The notes under the pieces were generated by a model that was given only the letters and a program-made list of their open reading frames with translations, searched no databases and was not told where the DNA came from. Shown piece by piece: positions 33,675 through 45,094 of a stretch of 64,000 bases of DNA. The stretch's first letter is position 1; each line of letters starts with the position of its first letter. Source of the stretch: Melieria omissa (lineage: Eukaryota > Arthropoda > Insecta > Diptera > Ulidiidae); the NCBI GenBank assembly GCA_963971225.1, contig OZ020268.1, forward strand, positions 13,431,032-13,495,031. The letters run 5' to 3'. The position numbers and the translations under genes are program-made.

Positions 33675-36600
33675 AAATGTAAAATTATGCTAAAACATTG
33701 TGGTTCCTCCAATATCTGCCCTGACTAAAAAAGATACTGAGTCTTCATGGCGTACCAGCATCGATTGCGGCAACTGCGGGACAGTTTAAGCAAAAAGGCA
33801 ATTTCCACTGTCCCTGAGTCCAACTTTCATTCGGCAACATGTTGGTCCTCAAATGGCGCCTCTGGTCCAGTAATGACAGCAGAAGCTGTGGAGATGAAAA
33901 AGAGTTAGAAACGATATAAAATTGCCTGTGCCAATGGCTGCACTGTAGGAGTGAAGATTCCCTACTCTGGGGTCAAGATTCCTGATGGAAATCTGCTTGA
34001 ATCTGCTCTTCTTCATTAAGAGGTCGAACTGGGATAGAGACCATTGGTCAGCACCACAGCAAAAAAGACAGGAATTCACAGTGGGCCATTTTGGCATGCG
34101 AGTGGAAGTCTGGTTGCTTCCTTACCTACTAAACCTAACCTAACTGAAGACTCGATTTGTATACATTTTCTTCATTAAAGTGGCTCAAACAATATGATCT
34201 ATGGGGTATGAACTTTGTATGATGTGTTGAGGGCCAAAGTTTGGTCTTGTTTCATGGAAAAATGTCTGACTTATGCTTTAATTTTCTAACCACTAACCGA
34301 CGTGGCAGCTAAAAATAAGTCTTGAACTTTTGATCTCATGTTTTAATGTAATGCTTACAAAGCCATCAAACAATTTTTTTATAGAAACACATTTCAAGCA
34401 ACGATTTTTTAAATTAATTCACCGGAAACCAACAGATTAGGTATAGAAATTGATTAACTACAGATTTATTCGATAACACTGGGTAAAAGCCAAAATTTTT
34501 CCGAGTTCTAGTAAACCATTTCTAAAGGATTTTTTGACGCTGATCACAACTGCGCAGATTTTCGATTGTAAGAGCGGTTTGTAAGTTATTGGTGGTTTTT
34601 GCTAGAAGGTGTTTTCCACGTTTTTTCATCTTTGAATAGGATAATTTTTATAGGACACATTAACCAATAATCAATGTCTCAGTCACAGCTAAACAAAAGT
34701 TATCTGATATGATCAAAAGCTTTCGAAGTACGGACAATTCATTTTTTCAGTTATTTATGTAAAATTGGTTATTTATTAACAATTTTTATGTATTTTGTTT
34801 TACTATTTTCTGAGAAACTTTTTGATTTTATGTTTCATCATAAAGCGAACTAAAAATTCTCTACAAATCGTTTTGCTATAACGGATAAAAGATGAAATCG
34901 TGAGAAAAAGTTTACTGTTTCTTATTCGGAATTGTTGCTAAAAAAAGTATGCCGGATAATTGGATTCCCGGGAGATTGGGGTAAAATTTCAGAAACCAGT
35001 AGTATTAAAAAAATTTAAAATAAAACTGTTTGCTATTCTGAATGACTCAGATGATCACAGTTAAAGATAAAACAATTTAATGCTTAATTTTTGTTCTCAG
35101 AATAATCGAATGATGGAAGCATCAGATTTCTAAGTAAATTCTTATGATACTTAAATTTCACGATCCCAAAATACATTAAAAAAATTCAAACTTTTTGGTT
35201 CAGCTTTATATTCGATCCGTATACAAATTCTAAATGATTCGATTTTTAAATAATAAAAAATATAAAATGTGGTTTCTCCATAAAAATTGCCAACTTCTTT
35301 CCAAGCTTCCACCAGTAGAACTTTCATTCAATCCCCCAACAAAAAAGATCGGCCCAAGTCCTTCACCAGATCCTGTGATCTGCCAAAACAGTTATGGGTG
35401 GTGGATTTGTACACAAGGTTTTTATTGCTGTTGCAGCATTATTTATTGCTAAAGGCAGCGCCATCATCAGTGGCGTTATCAGCAATAAAACCAACAACAA
35501 TAAACAATAGCTAACAGCGCATCTCAACATCAAAGTCAACAACGGCCCGCAGCAGCAGCGGCTACAACCAACAACAACAACAACAGCAACAGAAAAATAA
35601 TCATAATAATTTTCCACGGTTATTTTCATTGCGGCAATAAATCCAAATCAAAAACCAATAAAGAAACACTGTTGCAGCGCTGGAGCGGACAACATGCCGC
35701 ATGCAGCATAAAGCAATCGCGGCAAATTGCACAACAGTCGGCAGTCTGCAGTCGACGGCAGCGAAAAGCACGCCGCTGCACAACAACAACAATGAAGAAC
35801 TCATCATTATGGCGAATGGGTTTGATGAACAAATTAAAAAACCAACCAACAACAAAAACAACAGCAAGCAACAGCGTTGGAAAGTAGAAGCAAATAAATC
35901 TGCTGCCGACATATTTGCAGTTGGCCACACCACCACAACACACACCGGCGGCATTGGCAACGGCAGCGGCCACTCATCAGCTCATCGATCGATCGGCCGA
36001 TGCAGATCACGAAGCAGCGCCCAGCCGCACGCACTTGATTACTGCGCGTCTACTTGTCTCGCTCTCGCTTTCGCTCTCTCCGCTACGTGCAATTGCATTT
36101 ATTAATTTTGCTCAAATCAAAAAAACAACAAAATCAGAAAAATCTGTGCTGGCAAAAAGTCGACAGCACATTTCGCAGCCGTCTCGGCTATTGCCACCGC
36201 CAAACCGATGTTTGCAATCAAAATATGACTGCAGCAATTACACTCAACAATTCAGCATAAAAGCGAATGTATGTAGATTACTTATTGCCCCGCCCGTCCA
36301 CCCTTTTCATGCAGCCGCCGAAGCCAGCTAAGCAGAAAATTAAAAACGCAACAACGAGCAACGAAAAAAGCATTGCAGCAATGCGAAAACAATGAGAGAG
36401 AACCTGAAAGCCAAACAGCCAGAAACGTAGTAAATGCAGTGCAGCAATGATTGCTGCTGCTGGTGCTGCTGCTGCTGTGCGAGGCAGTACTCGTAAATGA
36501 AAACATGGAAAATCTAATTGAAGCAACTCGCTGCCAGCATTAAAGTCGAGCTTTAATAAAAGGCAAAACCACAACAACAACGAACGACAGGCGCAAAAAG

Positions 36601-36984
36601 CGACTGCAATCGTGGCGGCGAGAAAATGCGAAAAGGCAGCCAGATATAAATTGCAGCAACATCCGAGGCAGCACCAGCAATCACGGCTGCCAATGCGCTG
36701 AGTAAAACGGCATGAAATACGGGGAGAGGGGAAAGAAATAATGGGAGCAGCGACACACAGCGAAACTTTGGTCTCAATAAGCGGAAATGTTTCACTTAAA
36801 CTTGGAAAAATTAGATGCGACTGAAGACGAATTTTCTTCGTAATTAAAACAGATACAAATACAAACGCGTACCAGGGATTTTCGTGGACTTTTAGAATGT
36901 GAGAATGTGGAAGAATGTGGATAGATGGACCCAGTCTTACTTGGGTGTGTTTCTTGGCTTAAAGAAAAGAAAAGTGGATCTTTG
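33675..36984. other. Non-coding intronic DNA between the LTR-like copies
   Basis: 33675-35230 is AT-rich and featureless. 35400-36780 is GC-richer with many CAA/CAG runs (35563-35590, 35779-35791, 36450-36478), and overlapping frames translate these repeats. There is no retroelement coding here, so the two LTR-like copies do not bracket an intact element. Confidence 0.45.
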
Positions 36985-37572
36985 CTCTCCGAGTACAATC
37001 ACTGAGCTTCCTTGGCTTCAGTTTGCATAGACAAAACAATGTTTAGTGAAGTGAGTTTTGGTCTCTGAGTACAATCACTGAGCTTCCTTGGCTTCAGTTT
37101 GCATAGACAGAACAATGCTTAGTGAACTAAGTTTTGGTCTCGGAGTAGATTCACTGAGCTTCCCTGGCTTCAGTTTGCATAGACAAAACAATGCTTAGTG
37201 AACTAAGTTTTGGTCTCTGAGCTTCTGAGCCTCCTTGGCTTCAGTTTGCATAGACGAAACAATGCTTAGTGAACTGAATTTTGGTCTCTGAGTACAATCA
37301 CTGAGCTTCCTTGGCTTCAGTTTGCATAGACAAAACAATGCTTATTGAACTGAGTTTTGGTCTTTGAGTACAATCACTGAGCTTCCTTTGCTTCAGTTTG
37401 CATAGACAAAACAATGCTTAGTGAACTGAGTTTTGGTCTCTGAGTACAATCACTGAGCTTCCTTGGCTTCAGTTTGCATAGACAAAACAGTGCTTAGTGA
37501 ACTGAGTTTTGGTTTCTGAGCTTCTGAGCCTCCTTGGCTTCAGTCTCCATAGATAGAACAATGCTTAGTCAT
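36985..37572. repeat. Minisatellite, about 76-bp unit, eight copies
   Basis: The core TTGGCTTCAGTTTGCATAGA occurs, with small changes, eight times at about 37012, 37089, 37165, 37233, 37310, 37387, 37463 and 37532. Each is followed by ACAAAACAATGCTTAGTGAA and TTTTGGTCTCTGAG. Most spacings are 76-77 bp; two units are shortened to about 68-69 bp. The last unit is more diverged. Divergence between units is low. Confidence 0.95.
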
Positions 37573-37620
37573 TCCTTTCCATTTTAGGTCACAAAACGAT
37601 TGCTTTTAATTTCTAAATAT

Positions 37621-38021
37621 TGTTACGAAAATGACTTTCCAAGTTTGTTTTGGATTGTGCTTGAAAATAAAACCACTTCAATTATTTAGCGCAAACGCAG
37701 TCAAAAATCAACAATCACTTTATTTACAGATTTACACTTTGCTTGTATCTCACTTGTTACTTCTTTGCTTATTTATCTAAGACTCGACCCTCTGCGCTGC
37801 ACACTGCTGCTTTTTTACTAGTTTTCTTATCGCGTTGAGGTTTCTTGCACATTCTAGTTGTACTTTCTATCTCGATTTTTCCAAAACAGCTCGTCACTTT
37901 CGCGAACCATCCTTGCCTTATCGGAGTTATAGCCAACCGGCCGTACTCTAAAGTGCATGCCTAAAAGTATGCTTTGAAAAGCATTCATGCATAGCACAGC
38001 ACAGAGTGCCTCATCGTTACA
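37621..38021 (+). mobile_element. LTR-like repeat, copy 2 (probable solo LTR)
   Basis: 401 bp from TGTTACGAAAATGAC to CATCGTTACA, flanked on both sides by ATAT (37617-37620 and 38022-38025), an exact 4-bp target duplication. The termini form a short inverted pair (TGTTACGA and TCGTTACA). It matches the copy at 33295 with moderate divergence. No coding region adjoins it. Confidence 0.75.
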
Positions 38022-41000
38022 ATATGTACTTTTCAGTCATTTAACTTCCAACTAAGTAACGGAATCATACAAACTTTAGTTTCTTTTTTGTTGCATTAGC
38101 TTATCTTAAACAAAAAATTAAAAATAAAAATACAAAAAATTCTATTAATTACATTAAGTAAGTAAATTACTTCAGTGAAATGATTAATTGTTTATTAAAA
38201 TTATTTTGTATTTCCTTTTTCCCCTCAAACGTTGCAAACACTCGAATCCGTTTGCCAATTGTCGCTTTTATGGATTTGCTTACAATTTATTCGCACGAAA
38301 ACCCGCTTGAAACATTGAAACACCACTCAACTGTTGTTGTGGTGTAGTTCAAGTGAAACTCTGCTCTTAACGATCAACAATAAAGTGTTTACAATAGCAA
38401 AATCACCAAAATGCGAACAACAAAATCTTCAACTGGTAAAGTTGGCGCAATAAAGTACTCGAAAACGTCAGTAATTAAGCTGCAATGAAACTATAGATGT
38501 CCAAATGAATGAACAGACTTGCATTGAAATGCTTCAAATAAACTAAGAGGCAAAATGTTTTTAAATAAATTTGCACACAAAGTTTGTTAGACAACTAATT
38601 TAACTATGAGTGATTTGGTTGTAAGAAATTCTTCTAAGAAATCCATTAGTTTCTGAACATTGAAAGCAAGTATAACAATTGACTAAACAAAGTGGCAGCG
38701 TTTCAGTTGTCCATTTTATGGACTGTCTTGAGGGCCAATTGAAAGGAACATGTTGGTATTTTGAAAGACTGATGAGACTGAAGCCTAGAAGCCTTGTACA
38801 TTTATTCATTTAATCCAATTTAATTCCTTTAATTCTAATTTAATCATCAATTATTACTCAAAATTTTGCATGGTCACAGTTCAAAGGCTTCAACATAGGT
38901 AGGTAGGATTGACTGCTCGGAGTGAACTCACTTAGGTTATAGTAGCTCATTGTGCTCTCAAACTCACTCAAACAAATCACTCAGACAAAATATACGTCCA
39001 CGTCCTCTTTTGACATTTTCTATTAAGATCTCGTTTCATGTTCTTCTCTCATCTTTTCTACTACTTTGACCATTCCTAACGCTCCATTTACCGGCTAAAC
39101 TTTTTCAATTAACTAAATATGAGAGCGTAACGTTCATAATCGTAAAATATCGACTCACATAATTAAAAACCAAATACAAACCGGACTTAGGCCAAAGCCA
39201 CCTAATTGGCTTAAAAAACTTGGAGAATTTCAATTTTCTCAGTGAAATCGAAAGAAGATAAAACTTCTTTGACTTTACAAACAGCTAACCGTAACGCATG
39301 ATTAAAAAATAAAGCAGAATCGGAGCAGACCAAGAACTTGATTTCATCGAGCTTAAGATCGTTGAGCTGCTGCAAGCGAGACGAAAGGCGCATCCCGATT
39401 CGCCGCGACGCAACGTGATGTAAGACTCAGCGGTGGCTCAAGTGGATTTTTGTATGCTTTATTGTTGTTGTATTTATTGGAGGCGCGCTATTGGAATCTA
39501 AGCGTACGTTTATTTTACCAAATCACACAACAACAACACAACAAAAACAAAAAAGCCCCACAAAAAACAAAAAAACCAACGCCAAAAGACTAACAACAAA
39601 TCAAACAAAGACAACAAAAATTAAGTTGAACAGTTGTGTCAGTGCAGCCGTCGGAGAGGTCGAAGAGGGAGCTGGACTTGGAAGACAAGACAATGTTGGT
39701 GCAGCAGCGCAATCGGCCAAAACCCATACTTAAGTAATGTTCCAATTGTTGGCATTAATGGATACACACGAGAGGCGAGCGCAGCGAAGATGGCACACCA
39801 CGCCGGCGCGACGCGCCAACGCCACAGCAGGTAGTCATCAGCCGAAGACCGACGGGCTAACAGCAACAGCGACAACAAAAACAATAACAAAAAACGGCAA
39901 CGGGCTGCTGACGTCGCTGGCCAGTTGGACCAGCAAGGCAGCCCCAGTCAACTGACTGACTGACAGACAGCCGTACCGACCAGCCGGTCTCAGCGAGGGT
40001 AAACAACGCCAGTCGACAACGGGCCGCCTCCTCGATGCGATGCACTCGAATTTGTGTGTTTGTGTGTGTGTGTGTATGTTGGCCATGCTGCGCAACGGGT
40101 GGACTCGCCGCGCTGTCCGGCTGTAAGTCAGTCAACGTCTTTAAGCCAAGGAAATGTAAATAATCTCAGAAATGACGCTGAAATACAAAAACAAAAATAA
40201 AATACATAAACACACACACACACACGTGCAGGCAAAACAAGACTGACGAAATAAAAACATGAGCGCACAAATCACAACAACAACACAACAAGACGAAGTA
40301 AGTGGAAATAATAAAAACAACAACATTTTTACACTGAAAATTGCGCCTATTGCCAAGCGGGCACCGATCATCGGGTGGACGCGCAAAGGGTGGACGCGTC
40401 CCGTGCGAACGCAGTCGGCGGCGCGGCGTTTGGGCGAGGCAATTGAAAGCCAAAATCAACACGAGAGCCAACTGCTCTCGCACAACAAACAGTCCAACTA
40501 ATTGCACGCCGCAAGCGAACCCAAAACGAGCTATGGCCGCAGCAAACCTGGCGGCAACAAGTGGCTGTTCGTTGACTGTGTGGCGCGAGGACGAGTGTCC
40601 GGCTGCGATTCGGTGCACAATGTGAGGAAATTTCGTTGAAAACATGGCTGAGGGAAAAATGCATGGTCGTTGATGAAATAACTGTGAAAGTTATATTGCT
40701 GAAAACAATGAGTTGAATAAAAAAAATGATTCGATGTTAACGTTGCAACTGTTTCAATACAGATTTTGATCGAATCTTGTAGCTTACTTCCTAAGCAATT
40801 TATCTAATCTTATTCGGAACAAAATCCTATCTTGGCCTAAGCTATTGCCAGCAGCAAGAAATCTTAGATGCTTTATTCCCAGCAGTCAGGGAGAAACAAG
40901 CCATATTTCCATCAGGATAAGCAAAACATCTGCAAAAACTTATAAGAACGATCCCATGGTTGATATTGTTTCTCATTCAAAAATAAAGCTTTAAAAAATT

Positions 41001-41423
41001 CATAGCTTTTCAGAATAACGCTTGACCCCCTATAACTGCATATCTCCTAATGAATTGACCACTGGACTAACTTAACTAAATCACTTGATCACCTTAAATA
41101 AATATCAACGCATCTTAGTTCAAGTTTTAAACTTATTCGATAACTAATTTGATGGTTGAAGTAATGGCAAATCTATTCTTGGTACACTACTACCTGTCTG
41201 ACTAATTCCGACTTATAATTAACTTTAGCATATCTTCCAAGGACATAGTATAACTTTCATGCCTCATATGGCACCTGGCGAGTCTTGAGTGCAGTGAAAA
41301 TCTGTACTGGGGCCTTTCTCCCAATAAGTCTTACTTGAACGCACTAACTAGGCAACTTGACCTCTAGCTTTCCTCGCCACAGCCACTTCAACTTTCAATA
41401 TAACTGCCAAGTTCACCTATATG
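38022..41423. other. Non-coding intronic DNA
   Basis: 38030-39200 is AT-rich. 39480-40640 is GC-richer, with CAA runs and CA/TG tracts (40053-40077, 40210-40226). A sequence at about 41262-41330 (CATATGGCACC, CGAGTCTTGAGTGCAGTGAAAATC) is a distant relative of the repeated flank at 41945-42207. No exon is supported. Confidence 0.4.
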
Positions 41424-41944
41424 CAGTGTTGCCAGATACATGAAATGACTTTCTACTAAATCTTAATTAATGCTAAATTTCCTCCCAACAGTTAAACTTA
41501 TCTCATAAATTTTTTTCTATAATTTGCGTCGTTTAACTTCTCATAAAAAATAAAAATATATAGGAAAATATAAATTTTTTTTTAAAGCAGCCTTTTTCTA
41601 TTCATCTTCAGCTCAACAATAAAATCTTAACAAAAACAAAACAAATAACAAATGAATTAAACAAAAAGTGCCAGTTTTGGCGGGATAAGTGAGAATGAGA
41701 TAGAACGAGCTTACATTTTCGAAGCTTACAAATTTTGAACACAATAGAATGCTTTGACTATTAAAATAGTTGCCAAAATATGTTTTATTGTCAGTGTTCC
41801 CAACACATTATAATTCGTTATCCAAAAATCTCCCAAAAATCCACTAAGGATCCGAAAAATACCCTAACATAACATATAAAAATTCTCCTAAAAGACCACG
41901 AATCTCCTAAATCCAGGAGGACATCTCTTAATCTGGCAACACTG
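41424..41944. mobile_element. hAT-like MITE, family B, copy 3 (complete)
   Basis: 521 bp with inverted ends CAGTGTTGCCAGAT and ATCTGGCAACACTG (small differences), flanked by CCTATATG (41416-41423) and CTTATATG (41945-41952), an 8-bp target duplication with one change. The interior contains AACTTCTCATAAAAAATAAA and TTTTGACTATTAAAATAG-like words shared with the interrupted copy at 7760. It is non-coding. The ends and 8-bp target fit hAT. Confidence 0.88.
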
Positions 41945-42207
41945 CTTATATGGTACTTCTTGAGTCTTGAGTTTATTGAAAATCTATATTTGTTATTAGG
42001 ACTTCTTAGATCGTACTTCACTAAAATATACCAAAATCTCCCAAACTTTTTCCTTAACAATTCTTCCTCGTAAAAAATTCTCCTAAGATGCCACGAATCT
42101 CCTAAATCCAGAAGGAAATCTCTTGATCTGGTAACACTGCTTATATGGTACTTCTTGAGTCTTGAGTTTACTGAAAATCTATATTTGTCATTAGGACTTC
42201 TTAGGTC
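41945..42207. repeat. Tandem duplication including the end of the MITE
   Basis: 41945-42139 is a 195-bp unit: flank (CTTATATGGTACTTCTTGAG, GTCTTGAGTTTATTGAAAATC) followed by a second copy of the last 110 bp of family B, ending CTGGTAACACTG. The flank then starts again at 42140 and runs to about 42207. The host flank and MITE end were thus duplicated together after insertion. Confidence 0.88.
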
Positions 42208-43411
42208 GCAGTAAACCGCATTTTGAGCTCTTCATAATGATCCTCACCCTTATATATCTTCCAACAGCTACAACCAGCCCAAAGTTAAATCAAAGCAACT
42301 GGATCTCAAGTCCTTCCAAACTCAGCCTCTGGCTTGTAACTTCCTACAGCCGAATACAACCAATTCAAACTTTAGTTCATTGTAACTTCAGTCTTCTTCT
42401 TAATCTCTATTTTCCCTTCAACTAAATTCTACTACACTTTAATCAGCTTTGCCATACCTCCGCTTAACTTTAGCCCAACCTTAAGTCAGCTCGAGGTTCA
42501 GCTTTCGCACACAGTTTTTGTTGTTGCACCATTCATGGTAAATAACTGAAAAACTGTAAACATTTGCGCAAATTTGACTTGCAATCATTGCCGCCGCACC
42601 ACAAAACCGACCGAGTTGGCCGCCCAACTGCTCAGTGGCCATGCAGCCGTGCACTTATGCAGTATTCCCCGTTGTGGCATTTCAACGAAATCCCAAGTGG
42701 CATCTCGGCACTCGACTGCCTGATGAAATGCCAACTATGCTGCCAAATCATTACGTTCCAAAGGCAACAGCAACAGAAACAGCAGCAGCAGTCGCAGCAG
42801 CCACAGCAGGAACAGCAGCATCGACTGCGTGTTTCATAATTCCGGCCGGCAGATAATTGTGTGTTGTGTAGCTGCTTGTGCGGCTGATGTGACTGGCGCT
42901 GCAGCAACGGCAGCTACAAATAATCATCGAGTCGGTCCTTTAAGTGGTCTTCTCTCTTATTTGCGGGCTCCTTGTTTTTTCTTGTCTGTTTTTGCATTTG
43001 GTTTCTTTGCATTCGACAACATCATTCATTGTTGTCGTTGTTGTGTTGATTGTTGTGTATGAAGGCGCACATCAGCAACATCATCATCAACAGCAACAAT
43101 TAAAATGTATATATCGACATCAAGCCTGGAATTGACAATCGATTTTTATGGCTTCCATGTTGTCATTATTTGAAATCTATTGTGGCATAAAATAAATAAA
43201 AAAAAACAGGATTAAAGAAAAACTTAAATATTGCAAGAATATAAAGTTTGTTTCTTCTTATTTAAGGTTTTGTGAGTTGCATAAAAATATATTTGTTGGA
43301 ATAAAAGTATGGAGATTGTTGAATTTACGTATGGAAGTGCAGCCTCTTGTGCACTTACCAACATAATCGAATCTTGAAATTAGCTCCTATCCGTGACTTT
43401 ATTATTGAAAA
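42208..43411. other. Non-coding intronic DNA with CAG repeats
   Basis: It contains CAG/CAA runs at 42763-42822 and TTG runs at 43030-43060. Frames here translate repeats (poly-Q, poly-A, poly-C). The rest is unique and featureless. Confidence 0.4.
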
Positions 43412-43864
43412 TTGTATATGATTGTAAATGACTCCAGAGTTTTTAAGGAACAATGGTCGATTTGGCTGAACTCACACATTTTCTGCATCAGACTTTATAC
43501 AAATGAAGGAAAGGAGCCTAAATGTGTTAAGCTGATTCCCAAGTGTGGCATTAAAACTCATCTTAGGGGGCTGTTCATTGCTTGTAAGGAGAATAGCCAC
43601 CAAAAGATCTCCTTTGGTACCGGCTTCCGTAGCTGTGAAAACCCGAACGAGAAGGAAACTATTCACCACTTCCTATGCGACTGTCCTGCTTTATCAAAAA
43701 GAAATTTGGAAGACGCTAGTCAATGTAATATACCAGAATTAGAAGATTGCAAAGTGCACGGTGAACTAACTTTAGATTTAGAACTAGATTTATCTTCTTT
43801 AACCTCTAAGACTGGTTATAAAGGTGATATAGTTATGAAGTCAATACAGACACATACCTTATAG
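43412..43864 (+). mobile_element. Degenerate LINE 3' fragment, zinc-knuckle region
   Basis: An open frame of 150 codons has CENPNEKETIHHFLCDCPAL at about residues 75-94. This resembles the ETxxHxxxxCPAL zinc motif at the C-terminus of RNase H-type LINEs, also seen at 12900-13808. The rest is not recognisable. An A-run follows at 43901-43908, possibly the element tail. Limits are approximate. Confidence 0.5.
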
Positions 43865-44150
43865 CACCCATCAAAAATAGTGGAAATAAAGCAGTCTCCG
43901 AAAAAAAAGTTTTCTATTAGACTGGGTTTAGTCGAGATTAAGACAGAGTGAGCTTTAGTTACAGTCTTTATAAAATACTTTTGAGTGTCTTCATTCTGAG
44001 ATATGGCCCCAGTATTGAAGGTTTCTAGGTTGTCATGTCTTGGTACAAAGTCCAATAAGGAGCTCATGGAAGTATGGAGGAGGTTTAGTGAAAGCTGTGG
44101 CCGAAGCATTTCATCTCAACCTCGTAACCTGGTCATCGAAGTCCAGTCTG

Positions 44151-45087
44151 TTAACCCTTTCGCTATTTTGTTGCCATATGGCAACATGCTACTTTGTGGA
44201 CGACTGAATCCTGTATGGTTGCAAGATTACATTTGTTTTTTCATGCTTAGGGTAATTTGAAGTTTTAGAAATAATACAAAATTAATAAACTGAATATTTA
44301 AGTTTAAAGATGAGAAATATACAAGTTTTTTGAATGTAATATCAATTCAGATACATTTTTAAATTATTTTGTGAGGTGACTTATAGTGAAATTTTGCGTT
44401 CAAAATTTTTCCCATACACACTAACCCTCAAAAATTAAGTTTTATAGGAGATTTTAGTACCAATCAGATTTCAGTACGAAATGAACACTTAAACACATTT
44501 TCAGTTTTGGCTTAATTCGAGCGTTCAAGTTAATTTCTGAGCTTTGATGTATTCAAAGACCTATAGTAGAATTTTATGGCGAATATTTTCGTGGTAAATG
44601 TTGTCCTTAAAAAGTCCTGTTTTACAGGACATTTTAGAAAAAAGGGTCAAATTGACCAATAAAAATAGGAGCTACAGGGTTAAAATGCTCCACAAAAATG
44701 TTCTTCGTAGTATTTTACATCAACACATCATATACCTAAAATGTGAGGTTACATGGTTTTCGTATGCCCATTCACCATGAGCAACAAGGGGAAAACTTTG
44801 ACCTTCTAAAAAAAATTCAGATGTATACTTTCAAAACGCCGATACACGTTTTTTTTGGCCCCTCTACCAGAATCTGTTGTCAGAACCTTGTTATTTTTTT
44901 GTTGTGTTGTGCAGTGTTATTAGATCCACAACGATATGGTTGCTGTCATCTAGCAACACTAAAAAACTGGGTTTGGTAATAAAAATAAAAAAAATTTATG
45001 GAATGGTGTTAATATAATCACACAGAAGCCTTAATCGATAAAATTCAGACTTAAACTTTCTCCAGTAAAAATCTGTTAAGGGGTTAA
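44151..45087. mobile_element. piggyBac-like MITE, family A, copy 4, enlarged
   Basis: The left end TTAACCCTTTCGCTA with the nearby TTGCCATATGGCAA palindrome (44172-44185) and the right end CCAGTAAAAATCTG, then AAGGGGTTAA, match family A. The core words TGGTTGCTGTCAT and AGCAACA are also present. About 500 bp of extra sequence lies between about 44345 and 44870. Part of it (44421-44683) is bounded by CTAACCCT and AGGGTTAA and may be another TTAA insertion. It is non-coding. Confidence 0.75.
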
Positions 45088-45094
45088 GGGTTAA

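Noticed and set aside
36985..37572. CRISPR-like array
   Set aside because: Units are contiguous 76-bp repeats without unique spacers, and the genome is eukaryotic.
33295..38021. One intact LTR retrotransposon bounded by the two LTR-like copies
   Set aside because: The 3.9 kb between them has no gag or pol frame, no primer-binding site after the first copy and no purine tract before the second. The copies are also well diverged.
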